Below, one piece after another: positions 42,943 through 53,700 of a DNA stretch of 64,000 nucleotides. Source of the DNA: Acinetobacter sp. NCu2D-2 (GTDB taxonomy: Bacteria > Pseudomonadota > Gammaproteobacteria > Pseudomonadales > Moraxellaceae); contig NZ_CP015595.1 of NCBI RefSeq assembly GCF_001647675.1, positions 186,001 through 250,000 of the forward strand, given 5' to 3'. The notes beneath the pieces are model-generated. The model made no database searches. It was not told the DNA's origin and saw only the letters and a program-made list of their open reading frames with translations. Every line of letters begins with the position of its first letter. The first letter of the stretch is position 1. The position numbers and the translations under genes were made by a program.

Positions 42943-43428
42943 ATGAAAATCGACGTAAATTTAGTAAATGAAGTAACCGCATTTATCTGGGCAGAAGCGG
43001 ATATGCTCGACCATTCGGATTACCAAACTTGGTTAGCATTATGGGAAGAGCAAGGTCAGTATATTATTCCAATCGACCCAGCCTTAACCGATTATGAAAA
43101 CCATCTGAACTATGCATATGACAATCATCATATGCGTCAACTACGTGTTGAACGTTTAGAAAATGGTGAAGCGATTTCGACATCTCCAAAAGCGAATACA
43201 GTGCGTAGTTTATCGCGTGTACGCATTCTTCAAGAACAAGATGGTGAGATTATCTTACGCTGTGCACAAAACTTGCGAGAATTCCGTAAAGAAAACTTGC
43301 GTCATTACACAGCAGATGTGATTTACCACTTGGTACGTGATGAAGAATATGGTTTCAAGATTCGTCGCAAGGTGATTAACCTCATTAACTCAACCGATAC
43401 CCTAGCGGGTATCAGTTACATCTTGTAA
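42943..43428 (+). CDS. iacD: Aromatic-ring dioxygenase, beta subunit
   Basis: 161 residues, the usual size. The beta-subunit fold is indicated by ADMLDHSDYQTWLALWEEQGQYIIPIDP and the conserved terminal IRRKVINLINSTDTLAGISYIL. It supports the IacC hexamer; no cofactor is expected. Confidence 0.92.
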   Translation: MKIDVNLVNEVTAFIWAEADMLDHSDYQTWLALWEEQGQYIIPIDPALTDYENHLNYAYDNHHMRQLRVERLENGEAISTSPKANTVRSLSRVRILQEQDGEIILRCAQNLREFRKENLRHYTADVIYHLVRDEEYGFKIRRKVINLINSTDTLAGISYIL

Positions 43429-43438
43429 TGGAGTGAAT

Positions 43439-44176
43439 ATGAAAAAAGTCGCTTTAGTTACAGGTGCAGCTTCAGGTTTAGGTTGGACCATTGCAGAACA
43501 TCTTGCATCACTTGATTATCAAGTCATTGTTTCAGACGTAAATCCTAATCTTGCTCAACAAAACATTGCAAGTAGTCAGTTTTCAGAAAATATGTCTGCG
43601 TTAAAGCTCGATATTTCTGTACGTGAAGATTTTGAAAACGCGGTCAATTATGTAGAGCAAAATTTTCAGCAATTAGATGTTGTTGTCAATAATGCAGCTG
43701 TGACAAAAGCGACACCTGTACTTGAAATCACTGCTGAAGAATTCGACTGGGTATGTCAGGTGAATCAGCGAGGAACTTTCACTGCTTGCCAAGTCTTTGG
43801 TCAATATATGGCGAGCAAAGGTTATGGCCGTATGATTAACCTGTCTTCCCTTGCAGGTCAAAATGGTGGGACAGCAACAGGTGCACACTATGCAGCGTCT
43901 AAGGGTGCAATCACCACTTTAACCAAAATTTTTGCCAAACAATTTGCTGCACAAGGTGTGACCGTTAATGCAATTGCACCGGGTCCAATGGATTCACCTA
44001 TGGTTCGCCAGGTAGTCGGTGAAGAAAATATTGAAAAATTTGTAACCAATATCCCCGTACAGCAACTCGGTTCTATGCAGTTTATTGCACAAACAATTGC
44101 ACTATTGGCTCAGCCTGAAGCAGCGTTTGTAACTGGTGCGACTTGGGATATTAACGGGGGCTTGTTTATGCGCTAA
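43439..44176 (+). CDS. iacE: Short-chain dehydrogenase of the iac cluster
   Basis: 245 residues. The nucleotide motif TGAASGLG, NNAA, and the catalytic S/Y/K (INLSSLAG, HYAASKGAI) are present. It oxidises an intermediate of indole-acetate breakdown with NAD(P). The ATG at 43439 has GGAG ahead; a GTG six bases before is also in frame. Confidence 0.9.
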   Translation: MKKVALVTGAASGLGWTIAEHLASLDYQVIVSDVNPNLAQQNIASSQFSENMSALKLDISVREDFENAVNYVEQNFQQLDVVVNNAAVTKATPVLEITAEEFDWVCQVNQRGTFTACQVFGQYMASKGYGRMINLSSLAGQNGGTATGAHYAASKGAITTLTKIFAKQFAAQGVTVNAIAPGPMDSPMVRQVVGEENIEKFVTNIPVQQLGSMQFIAQTIALLAQPEAAFVTGATWDINGGLFMR

Positions 44177-44196
44177 CAGCGTATAAGGAGATAAAT

Positions 44197-45150
44197 ATGA
44201 CGGATTTATTTGATGTAGTACTCCAAAGCCGCCGTGTAGAAGGTGGCACAATCGCAGTACTGGAATTGGCATCTGCGAATGAAAATACACTCCCTGAAAT
44301 CGAAGCAGGTGCACATATTGATGTGCATTTGCCGAATGGTCTAATACGCCAATATTCACTTTGCCAAGATCCTAAACAAGTCGGCATTTTTCGACTCGGT
44401 ATTTTGAAAGACCCTCAGTCACGTGGTGGTTCAACATGTGCATTTGAGCAACTGACACCAGGTATGCAGTTGCAGGTGAGTGCACCAAGAAACTTATTCC
44501 CATTGGTTGATGCTTCCCACTCAGTGTTGATCGGTGGCGGTATTGGCATTACACCACTCATTACCATGGCATATGAGCTACTGGCTCAGGGCAAATCCTT
44601 TGAATTACATTATTGTGGCAGTAGTCGTGATCGCTGTGCTTTCGTCGAAGAAATAGAACAGGGATCACTTGCACCATTTACAACCTTCCACTTTAAAGCA
44701 GAAGGTTCAAGTCATCGCGAATATCTTAACCAGCATATTAAGCAATTAGATGCTCAATCTCATATCTATACATGTGGCCCGAATGGCTTTATGGATTGGG
44801 TTATTGATTTGGCTAAATCGAATCACTTTGCGGATCAGCAGATCCACAAAGAATATTTTAACGTCGAAACAGATGTCACAGGCGATAGCTTTGAAGTCGT
44901 TGCACAGCGCAGTAATAAAATTATCACAGTTGCAGCGGATGAAAGTCTGATCGATGCGTTAGCGAGAGAAGGCATCAAGATTGAGAAATCATGTGAACAA
45001 GGTGTGTGTGGTACATGTTTGTGTGATGTATTAGAAGGTGAGCCTGACCACCGTGATGTGTATTTAACGGATGAAGAAAAAGAAGAGAATGACCAAATTT
45101 TAGTATGTTGCTCTCGTTCTAAATCTGCTCGTCTCGTCTTAGATATTTAA
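44197..45150 (+). CDS. iacF: Ferredoxin-NAD(P)H reductase component, phthalate-dioxygenase-reductase type
   Basis: 317 residues. An FMN/FAD-binding barrel (RQYSLCQDP), the NAD site (GGGIGITPLITMA) and a C-terminal plant-type 2Fe-2S domain with CEQGVCGTC and a distal Cys. It passes electrons from NAD(P)H to the IacCD oxygenase. Confidence 0.92.
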   Translation: MTDLFDVVLQSRRVEGGTIAVLELASANENTLPEIEAGAHIDVHLPNGLIRQYSLCQDPKQVGIFRLGILKDPQSRGGSTCAFEQLTPGMQLQVSAPRNLFPLVDASHSVLIGGGIGITPLITMAYELLAQGKSFELHYCGSSRDRCAFVEEIEQGSLAPFTTFHFKAEGSSHREYLNQHIKQLDAQSHIYTCGPNGFMDWVIDLAKSNHFADQQIHKEYFNVETDVTGDSFEVVAQRSNKIITVAADESLIDALAREGIKIEKSCEQGVCGTCLCDVLEGEPDHRDVYLTDEEKEENDQILVCCSRSKSARLVLDI

Positions 45151-45162
45151 GACTAGGCATAA

Positions 45163-46140
<978 letters not shown>

Positions 46141-46484
46141 AATCCCTTAAAAACACCAAATAAGTCAGTGATATTTATATAAAAAAAAACAGATATTTAT
46201 ATCGCTGGCTTAATAACAATAAAATTCACATAAAATAATAAATTTTGGCACGGAATTCGCTTAAGTTAATCATTGCAAATTACATTGAATATTCTCTATT
46301 TTAGGTATTTTAATATACTTATAAGATAATTGAATTTTCTATGGAATTATAAAAGAATCGAAGTGCATCATTAAGTATTACAACTTAAAAATGCGAAGAG
46401 TTCTGCAATAAAAATATTCCTCGCCAGCCATTCCAAATATGCCAGCGAGACTTAAAAATTAATTTGATAAGAAGGTCAATAAAG
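46141..46484. other. Intergenic region before the porin gene
   Basis: There is no gene. It contains the sigma-54 match at 46245-46261 and a leader of roughly 210 bases before the porin ATG, which may hold an untested control element. Confidence 0.6.
46245..46261 (+). promoter_or_regulatory. Sigma-54 promoter ahead of the porin/uptake cluster
   Basis: TTGGCACGGAATTCGCT has the -24 GG and -12 GC at the correct distance, with TGGCACGG perfectly matching the -24 element. The -13 T of the -12 element is a C, so it is a little weaker. Confidence 0.65.
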
Positions 46485-47756
46485 ATGGATTTAGCAGTCA
46501 AAAAGGGGAACCAGCACCGTCTAAAATACTTGCCAGCCTATACGTTATTGGCATTGTGTTGTAGCAGCGCTGTATATGCTGATTTTGTCAAAGATAGTGA
46601 AACATCATTAAACTTTAGAAATTTTTATTTAGAACGTGACTTCGATGGAGCTGCGCCAGATATTGGTAGCTGGTCACAAGCTGCAGGCGTAAAATTTTCA
46701 TCAGGCTATACAGATACGCCACTTCAAGTGGGTTTAGATCTCACTGCAAATTATGCACTTCGCCTATCAGATAAAAATGAAGAGCGCCCAGACACTGTTT
46801 TACCTTTTGAAGATGGCAAACAAGTCCGTGATTATTACAAATTAGGTGCAACGCTTAAACTGAAATATCAAGACTCAGAACTACGCATTGGTGAGTTGAT
46901 GCCACGTAGTCCAGTCGCTTTCATCGATGACTCGCGCCAACTCGTGACAACCTATGCAGGTGTAGCTTTTGAAACCAAGGCGATTGATAACTTAAAACTT
47001 TCTCTTGGACGCATTACTCATATTAATGCGCGTAATGAAGATTCTTTCGAAAAATTAAGTTTATTTGTGCCGAATGGTCCACGTTTTGAAAGTGATGGTC
47101 TGAATTATGTAGGACTAGATTATAACTTTAGTCCGAGTGTGACCGGCGCATATTGGTATGGTCAACTTGAAGATATTTACCAGCAGCATTATTTAAATGC
47201 AGCTTATAGTACTCAAGTTGGCAGTAGTAAGCTGAAATTAGATGCTCGTTACTTCAATAACAGTGAAGCAGGTGATGCTTACTACGGTAAAATTGACAGT
47301 CAAACCTTTGGTGTCCAAGCCAATATCAATAACGGACCACATACCATCACTGCTGGTGTGCAAAAAAATAAAGGTGATAGCTCATTCCCAACATTTGCAG
47401 GCTATGCACCTCAGCCATATCTACATACTTGGTCGTTACTGGGATTCATCAAACCTGAAGAATTAACTTACCACATACTTTATTCATTTGATTTTAAAGA
47501 GTTGGGTGCGCCTGGCTTACGTGCTACAGCACGCTACTTACATGGTAGTGATATTTCACGCCCTGGCTTAAAAGATAACCAAGAAACTGAAACCAACTTT
47601 GTTCTTGGTTACACCGTTCCTGAAGGCAAACTCAAAGGTCTTGGTCTGGAATGGCGTTATATCGATACAACGACAAAATATGCAAATGGAGCGAATACGG
47701 CAGGCACCGATTTTGTTGAGAACCGTATCATCACGACTTACACCTACAAATTCTAA
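46485..47756 (+). CDS. Outer-membrane porin, OprD family
   Basis: About 423 residues. The signal peptide runs to about position 33 (LLALCCSSAVYA). The mature part starts DFVKDSETSLNFRNFYLERDF, a standard OprD opening, and ends with YTYKF, the aromatic closing residue of outer-membrane barrels. OprD porins admit small aromatic or amino acids. It heads a cluster that imports and breaks down an unknown compound. GAAGG at 46471-46475 favours the ATG at 46485. Confidence 0.88.
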   Translation: MDLAVKKGNQHRLKYLPAYTLLALCCSSAVYADFVKDSETSLNFRNFYLERDFDGAAPDIGSWSQAAGVKFSSGYTDTPLQVGLDLTANYALRLSDKNEERPDTVLPFEDGKQVRDYYKLGATLKLKYQDSELRIGELMPRSPVAFIDDSRQLVTTYAGVAFETKAIDNLKLSLGRITHINARNEDSFEKLSLFVPNGPRFESDGLNYVGLDYNFSPSVTGAYWYGQLEDIYQQHYLNAAYSTQVGSSKLKLDARYFNNSEAGDAYYGKIDSQTFGVQANINNGPHTITAGVQKNKGDSSFPTFAGYAPQPYLHTWSLLGFIKPEELTYHILYSFDFKELGAPGLRATARYLHGSDISRPGLKDNQETETNFVLGYTVPEGKLKGLGLEWRYIDTTTKYANGANTAGTDFVENRIITTYTYKF

Positions 47757-47794
47757 GTAGTAAACGACAAAAAATCCAAATCATGGAGATACAG

Positions 47795-48937
47795 ATGAAT
47801 TTAAAAAAACTATTAATGGCAAGCTGTGTTTTAGCTGCTGCAGGTTCAACTCAAGCTGATATTACCATTGGCGTTGTTACATCATCATCTGGCCCAGTTG
47901 CTATGGTGGGAATTCCACAAAAAAACAGTATTGCGCTACTGCCTAAGAAAATTGCTGGCGAGAATGTACGTTATATTTCCCTAGATGATGCCAGTGATCC
48001 TACAGCATCAGTCAAAGCCGTTGAAAAACTGATTAAAGAAAATAAAGTAGATGCGATTATTGGTCCATCAGGTTCGCCAAATGCAACTGCTGTCATTGGA
48101 ACGATTGCAAAGGCACAAGTGCCACTTTTAGCACCTGTTGGTACATCATCGATTGTTCAGCCAATGACTGAACAAAAGAAATGGGTATTTAAAACGACTC
48201 AAAACGACGAGATTATTGCTGAAGCCCTAGTTCAGGACATGGTAAAACGTAAAATTAAAACTTTAGGTTTTATTGGCACGGCTGACCCATATGGTGAAAA
48301 CTGGGGCAAAGTTCTTACAGCATTAGCCACTCAACACGGTATTAAAATTGTCGCGAAAGAATCTTTCCAACGTCAAGATACTTCATTGACAGGTCAAGCC
48401 CTCAAACTCATTAGTCAGAAACCACAAGCGATTTTAGTTGCTGCTCCAGGTAGCTCAGCGGTACCGCCACAAGCAGCGCTTTATGATCGTGGATATCGTG
48501 GCCAAGTTTACCAAACTCACGGTGCTGCATTGGATCAGTACTTGAAACTTGGTGGTAAGAAAGTCGAGAACACGATTTTGGCAGCCAGCTTAATGTTGGT
48601 CATTAATGAAGTATCTAACAGTCATCCATCTAAAAAGGTTGCGGTGAAATATATCAATGACTACAAAGCGAAGTACAAAGAAGTTCCTGCGACATTTGGC
48701 GCTAACGTGTACGACGCAGGATTGTTACTTGAAAAAGCAATTCCTACCGCATTGAAAAAAGCCAAACCTGGTACTGTTCAATTCCGAACAGAATTAAGAC
48801 AAGCACTTGAAAATACAAAAGAAGTTGCAGGAACTCAAGGCGTTTATAACATGAATGCCAAAGATCACAGTGGTTTTGATAAACGTGGTCGTGAATTGAT
48901 TATTGTCAAAAATGGTCAATGGAAACTTCTTAAGTAA
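47795..48937 (+). CDS. ABC transporter substrate-binding protein, branched-chain (LivJ) type
   Basis: About 380 residues with a normal signal peptide (MNLKKLLMASCVLAAAGSTQA). The fold is the leucine/isoleucine/valine-binding type: ITIGVVTSSSGPVAMVG at the start, DDASDPTASVKAVEKLI, and VDAIIGPSGSPN. Such proteins also bind aromatic acids and amides. GGAGA precedes the ATG. It precedes the permease genes by about 100 bases with a hairpin between them. Confidence 0.9.
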   Translation: MNLKKLLMASCVLAAAGSTQADITIGVVTSSSGPVAMVGIPQKNSIALLPKKIAGENVRYISLDDASDPTASVKAVEKLIKENKVDAIIGPSGSPNATAVIGTIAKAQVPLLAPVGTSSIVQPMTEQKKWVFKTTQNDEIIAEALVQDMVKRKIKTLGFIGTADPYGENWGKVLTALATQHGIKIVAKESFQRQDTSLTGQALKLISQKPQAILVAAPGSSAVPPQAALYDRGYRGQVYQTHGAALDQYLKLGGKKVENTILAASLMLVINEVSNSHPSKKVAVKYINDYKAKYKEVPATFGANVYDAGLLLEKAIPTALKKAKPGTVQFRTELRQALENTKEVAGTQGVYNMNAKDHSGFDKRGRELIIVKNGQWKLLK

Positions 48938-48971
48938 TTCCTCTTTTTTTAGTTTTTATTCAATCAGCCCA

Positions 48972-49003
48972 CCGAAAAGTGATGATCCATTCATCACTTT
49001 CGG
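48972..49003. promoter_or_regulatory. Hairpin between the binding-protein gene and the permease genes
   Basis: A 13-bp stem (48972-48985 with 48991-49003, one extra A) has no T run after it. Such a hairpin often protects the upstream transcript end and lowers the downstream one, fitting high binding-protein and low permease levels. Confidence 0.5.
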
Positions 49004-49038
49004 GATGTTTCATCCGCGGGAATGGTTAGGAAGAAGTT

Positions 49039-50076
49039 ATGGATTTGAATATCGCATTAATTCTCGGACAGGATGGTATTACCAGTGGTGCAATTTATGC
49101 ATTATTGGCTTTATGCATTATCCTTGTCTTTACAGTCACACGTATTTTATTAATTCCTTTAGGTGAGTTTTCAGTTTTTGGCGCATTAACTTTAGCTTCC
49201 ATTCAAGCAGGTCAACCGAGCTTAATTGTATGGCTAGTTGCCTTACTCTTCTGCATCAATACCGTCTTGGATCTTTATGCAAAATTCAAACATAACGCAA
49301 TCTTTAATCATAAAGTCACATTATTGAGTGCGGTTTATATCGGGCTTGTTATTGCTGCAATGTATAACTTGCCGTTAGCAGAGCTTTCAATGTGGTGGCA
49401 AGTTCTTTTAACACTCGCAGTCATTACGCCATTAGGGCCACAGCTTTATCGTACTTTCTTCCAACCGCTCGTTGCTGCTAAACCGCTTGTTCTCCTCATT
49501 GTATCTATTGCTGTCCATGTTGTACTCGTTGGTATTGGGCTACTTATTTTTGGACCCAATGGTGCGCAAACCCGCCCATTCAGTGATGCGTCATTTGAAT
49601 TGGGTAGCTTAATGGTCAATAGCCAAACTTTAGTGATCATTGCAGCATTCTTTATCCTGATATTTTTATTGTGGTATTTCTTCGAAAAAACTTTATACGG
49701 TAAAGCACTTCACGCAACAGCGGTAAACCGTATTGGTGCTCAGCTCATGGGTATTTCACCGATTTTTGCCGGTAAATTGACGTTTGTTTTGGCTGCGTTT
49801 ATTGGTGCACTCTCTGGAATTTTAATTGCACCAATTACAACACTGTATTACGACTCGGGTTTTGTCATTAGCTTAAAAGGATTCGTGGGTGCAATCATTG
49901 GTGGTTTGATCAGTTTCCCTGTTGCAGCAATTGGTTCACTTGTAGTGGGACTCATCGAAGCATTTTCTATGTTCTGGGCAAGTGACTACAAAGAAATTAT
50001 TGTCTTCACACTTATTATTCCTTTCTTATTATGGAAATCTTTGACTGCTCGTCACGTCGAGGAGGATGAAGAATGA
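49039..50076 (+). CDS. ABC transporter permease, LivH type
   Basis: 345 residues, about eight membrane segments. ALILGQDGITSGAIYALLALCIILVFTVTR at the start and the glycine-rich FVGAIIGGLISFPVAAIGSLVVGL near the end are typical. It overlaps the next gene by 4 bases. It pairs with the permease half of the LivM-LivG fusion. Confidence 0.9.
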   Translation: MDLNIALILGQDGITSGAIYALLALCIILVFTVTRILLIPLGEFSVFGALTLASIQAGQPSLIVWLVALLFCINTVLDLYAKFKHNAIFNHKVTLLSAVYIGLVIAAMYNLPLAELSMWWQVLLTLAVITPLGPQLYRTFFQPLVAAKPLVLLIVSIAVHVVLVGIGLLIFGPNGAQTRPFSDASFELGSLMVNSQTLVIIAAFFILIFLLWYFFEKTLYGKALHATAVNRIGAQLMGISPIFAGKLTFVLAAFIGALSGILIAPITTLYYDSGFVISLKGFVGAIIGGLISFPVAAIGSLVVGLIEAFSMFWASDYKEIIVFTLIIPFLLWKSLTARHVEEDEE

Positions 50077-51875
50077 AATCGAAATATTTATTTTTAGCCT
50101 TCGCATTGCTGGTATTTGTTAGTCCATTCTTCTTACCAACTTATCAAGTGACCTTACTCAACTATATTGGTTTAAATGCATTGGTTGTGCTGGGTTTGGT
50201 ACTCCTCACTGGTGTGGGTGGAATGACCAGTTTTGGTCAAGCAGCACTTGTTGGGATTGGTGCATATGCTACGGCATATCTCACTGTGACTGAGCAGCTT
50301 CCATCGTTTCTTGCATGGACTGGTGGTAATCCTTGGCTTGGTTTATTACTCGGGGTTGCGATTACCTTAATATCAGCAATTATCGTTGGCGGTTTAACGC
50401 TTAAATTATCTGGTCATTATTTGCCATTAGGTACGATTGCCTGGGGCATCTCACTTTATTATTTCTTCTCAACTATCGAGTCTTTAGGTGGGCACTCTGG
50501 AATTTCAAATATTCCAAGTATCTCAGTTGCAGGCTTTGCTTTTGACAGCAGCAATAAGATGTACTACCTCATTTGGTTGATCTTATTCCTGGCCATTATT
50601 ATTACCAAAAACTTGCTTAACTCTCGTGAAGGTCGTGCAATTCGTGCCTTGAAAGGTGGACAAGTCATGGCTGAGTCGATGGGTGTAAATACATTCCGCT
50701 CAAAAATGATGGTGTTTATCACAGCATCGTTGTTTGCCTCTGTTTCTGGTTGGCTCTACGCCCATACTCAAAGTTTCATTAATCCGACACCATTTGGTTT
50801 ACAAATGGGGATTGATTACTTGTTTATGGCGCTGTTAGGTGGTGTTGGCAGTATTTGGGGTGCTGTATTAGGTGCAGGTATTTTCACCATGGTACGCCAA
50901 TGGCTTCAAGATATTCTTCCGATCATTTTTGGCAGCGAAGGGCATTATGAAACGATTTTCTTTGGGCTCATTATTATTATCTTGATGCAAAAAGCACCTG
51001 CAGGTTTGTGGGCTTTCATCGTCAAATATACACCGCGTCGTTTTAAACCTGTTGATATCCATCCAACAATTCAGCCGGTTGCAAACTCTCTGAAAGAAAC
51101 TGAAATCCCTGAAAAAGGCACGGTCATCCTTGAAGCAAAAAATATCACCAAAAAATTTGGCGGTTTAGTTGCAAACAATGAAATGAATTTAACGATTCAT
51201 GCGGGTGAAGTCTTGGCACTTATTGGTCCTAATGGTGCGGGTAAAAGTACCATGTTTAATCAAATTTCAGGTGTGGATGTACCGACAAGTGGTGAGGTGA
51301 TTTTCCAAGGTAAAAAGACCAATGGGATGCCATCTCGCGAGATTGCAAAACTGGGTCTAAGCCGCACATTCCAGCACGTTAAAATTTTGCCTGAAATGAC
51401 CGTTTTAGAAAACGTTGCGATTGGTGCACATCTGCGTGGTGATAAAGGTCTTTTATCTTCGATGTTTTATCTAGATCGTGAACAAGAGAATGTGCTCTTG
51501 AACGAAGCAAAGACTCAACTCGAACGTGTGGGCTTAGGTGACTATTTATATGCTGAAGCGGGTAGTTTAGCGCTCGGTCAACAACGTATTTTGGAAATTG
51601 CACGTGCACTTTGTGCCAGTCCAAGTCTATTACTTTTGGATGAACCTGCTGCAGGCTTACGTTTTAAAGAGAAACAAGCTTTGGCTGAATTACTTTCAAA
51701 ATTAAGACAACAAGGCATGGCCATCTTATTGGTTGAGCATGATATGGACTTCGTCATGAACCTTGCAGATCGTATTGTGGTTATGGAATTCGGTCAAAAA
51801 ATTGCTGAAGGTTTACCTGAAGAAATTCAAAAAAATGAAGCTGTTCTCGAGGCATATCTTGGAGGTGTGGCATGA
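50073..51875 (+). CDS. LivM-LivG fusion: ABC permease joined to ATPase
   Basis: 600 residues. Residues 1-320 are a LivM-type permease (VLGLVLLTGVGGMTSFGQAALVGIGAYATAY). Residues 350-600 are a LivG-type ATPase: Walker A GPNGAGKS, signature ALGQQRILEIARAL, Walker B LLLLDEP. The two parts are usually separate proteins, so one chain here spans the membrane and energises it. Such fusions are seen in some aromatic-acid transport systems. It overlaps the LivF-type gene by 4 bases. Confidence 0.9.
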   Translation: MKSKYLFLAFALLVFVSPFFLPTYQVTLLNYIGLNALVVLGLVLLTGVGGMTSFGQAALVGIGAYATAYLTVTEQLPSFLAWTGGNPWLGLLLGVAITLISAIIVGGLTLKLSGHYLPLGTIAWGISLYYFFSTIESLGGHSGISNIPSISVAGFAFDSSNKMYYLIWLILFLAIIITKNLLNSREGRAIRALKGGQVMAESMGVNTFRSKMMVFITASLFASVSGWLYAHTQSFINPTPFGLQMGIDYLFMALLGGVGSIWGAVLGAGIFTMVRQWLQDILPIIFGSEGHYETIFFGLIIIILMQKAPAGLWAFIVKYTPRRFKPVDIHPTIQPVANSLKETEIPEKGTVILEAKNITKKFGGLVANNEMNLTIHAGEVLALIGPNGAGKSTMFNQISGVDVPTSGEVIFQGKKTNGMPSREIAKLGLSRTFQHVKILPEMTVLENVAIGAHLRGDKGLLSSMFYLDREQENVLLNEAKTQLERVGLGDYLYAEAGSLALGQQRILEIARALCASPSLLLLDEPAAGLRFKEKQALAELLSKLRQQGMAILLVEHDMDFVMNLADRIVVMEFGQKIAEGLPEEIQKNEAVLEAYLGGVA

Positions 51876-52651
51876 CACTCATTACGACTAATCAAAACGA
51901 TCAAGGTAAATCTTTACTCGAAGTCAAAAATTTGAGTGTGGCTTATGGCAAAGTCGAAGCCTTGATGAATTTTAATATGCGTGTCAACGAAGGTCAGATT
52001 GTATCCGTGGTTGGCCCAAATGGAGCCGGAAAAACGACATTGTTGTCGGCAATTATGGGTTTATTAGGATCGAAAGGTCAGGTGGATTTTGATGGTCATA
52101 TTGATCAAGGTCCACAAGTTGAAACCATGGTGGTGAGAGGCCTTGGGTTAGTTCCAGAAAAACGGGAACTATTTGGCTCAATGAGTATAGAAGACAATTT
52201 AATGCTCGGTGCATTTCAGCGTTATCGACAGGGCGATCGTTCATTAAAGGATACCTTAGATGAGGTGTATACCATTTTTCCGCGTTTAAAAGAGCGTCGT
52301 GGTCAAGAGGCGGGCACACTGTCAGGGGGAGAGCGTCAAATGCTTGCGGTGGGACGCGCACTGATGGCCAAACCTAAATTATTAATGCTTGACGAACCAA
52401 GCCTTGGTTTAGCCCCCCTGATTACACGTGAAATTTTCAAAGTGATTGATCAGCTACGCGGACAAGGGGTGTCTATCTTGTTGGTTGAACAGAATGCACG
52501 TGCGGCCTTAAAGCTTGCCGATTATGCGTATGTATTAGAAATGGGTGAATTATCGATGCAGGGCAAAGGTAGTGAGCTTGTTGAAGATCCAAGAATCATC
52601 GAAAGCTATCTAGGTATTAATAGCAAACATCAAGATATTCTGGCGGTTTAA
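51872..52651 (+). CDS. ABC transporter ATPase, LivF type
   Basis: 259 residues. Walker A GPNGAGKTT, the signature LSGGERQMLAVGRAL, and Walker B LLMLDEPSLGLAP. It is the second ATPase of the import system. It ends about 30 bases before the next gene, and a hairpin sits there. Confidence 0.93.
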   Translation: MTLITTNQNDQGKSLLEVKNLSVAYGKVEALMNFNMRVNEGQIVSVVGPNGAGKTTLLSAIMGLLGSKGQVDFDGHIDQGPQVETMVVRGLGLVPEKRELFGSMSIEDNLMLGAFQRYRQGDRSLKDTLDEVYTIFPRLKERRGQEAGTLSGGERQMLAVGRALMAKPKLLMLDEPSLGLAPLITREIFKVIDQLRGQGVSILLVEQNARAALKLADYAYVLEMGELSMQGKGSELVEDPRIIESYLGINSKHQDILAV

Positions 52652-52656
52652 TCGCA

Positions 52657-52679
52657 ATTGCTGAGCATTGCTCAGCAAT
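52657..52679 (+). promoter_or_regulatory. Hairpin before the reductase gene
   Basis: The stem ATTGCTGAGC/GCTCAGCAAT with a 3-base loop ends four bases before the GGAGG of the following gene. It has no T run, so it is not an ordinary terminator; it may modulate translation or mRNA decay. Confidence 0.4.
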
Positions 52680-52692
52680 GACGGAGGCGATG

Positions 52693-53700
52693 ATGCAACA
52701 ATCAGTAAAAAAAATTTTGGTTTATGGTGCAGGGGCGATCGGAAGCGTTTTAATTGCACGCTTAACTATGGCGGGTCATCAAGTAAGTGTTATTGCGCGT
52801 GGGGAAACCTTTAATGTGATTTCCCAAGACGGGATTCATCTTGAGGATCTGACGGGTCATCATCATGTACAACCTTATCGGGTTGTACGGGATGTGACAG
52901 AACTTGAAGCGCAGGATTATATTTTTATTGCGACAAAGTTTCATGCACTGTCCGAGATAGCTCCTCAATTAGCAACATTATTGCATGATGATACTGTCGT
53001 GATTCCGCTCATGAATGGCATTCCATTTTGGTATTTCTATGGAATCGAACATTCAGGAGCACAAAGTCATATCAATACTTTGGATCCCGATGGGCAACTA
53101 TCGAAGACTTTTCCTTTAAAGCATCTTATTGGCGCGGTGGTTTTTATTACTGCTCAACTCATTCAGCCTGGAAAAGTCAAATCAATTAATCCGTATTTAT
53201 TAATTTTTGGTGAACCAAGTCATCAAATGAGTGAACGTCTGAAACAACTTGTTGAGTTATTCACTAACACAAATATTGAAGCAAGACCTGTTGAAGCAAT
53301 TCGTGATCAAATTTGGACTAAGGTCATGGCAAACCTGAGTTCAAACCCATTGTCAGTAGTCGCGAATACGAGTCTGGATCAAATTTATTCACATCCACAT
53401 TTACATCCAATTTCACGTGCGATAACCCAAGAAGTGAGACAAGTAGCAGCCTGTTATGGTGCACGCATTTCTATTGATCCCACCACCTTTTTAAAGCTAG
53501 GTGCAGAGATGGGACCTACCTATACATCGATGTGGTATGACTATCAAAAAAAACATCGTTTGGAGTTAGAAAGCATCGCTGATGCCGTTTTTGAGCTTGC
53601 TGAAGCTTATAACTGTGAAATGCCCATGACACGTTGTATCTACGGTCTTACAAAATTTCTTAGCACACAATCTTTAAAGCAAGAAGGAGCTGCATCATGA
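52693..53700 (+). CDS. Ketopantoate-reductase-like (ApbA/PanE family) dehydrogenase
   Basis: About 335 residues. The Rossmann loop KKILVYGAGAIGSVL is at the start, and the C-terminal helical domain carries the lysine of ApbA enzymes (RDQIWTKVMANLSSNPLSVV). It reduces or oxidises a 2-keto/2-hydroxy acid with NADP; in this catabolic cluster pantothenate synthesis is unlikely. GGAGG fixes the start at the second of two ATGs (52693). It overlaps the next gene by 4 bases. Confidence 0.82.
   Translation: MQQSVKKILVYGAGAIGSVLIARLTMAGHQVSVIARGETFNVISQDGIHLEDLTGHHHVQPYRVVRDVTELEAQDYIFIATKFHALSEIAPQLATLLHDDTVVIPLMNGIPFWYFYGIEHSGAQSHINTLDPDGQLSKTFPLKHLIGAVVFITAQLIQPGKVKSINPYLLIFGEPSHQMSERLKQLVELFTNTNIEARPVEAIRDQIWTKVMANLSSNPLSVVANTSLDQIYSHPHLHPISRAITQEVRQVAACYGARISIDPTTFLKLGAEMGPTYTSMWYDYQKKHRLELESIADAVFELAEAYNCEMPMTRCIYGLTKFLSTQSLKQEGAAS

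Noticed and set aside
52693..53700. PanE of pantothenate synthesis
   Set aside because: The gene lies in a catabolic operon with an importer and an aldolase, so a biosynthetic role is unlikely although the family is the same.
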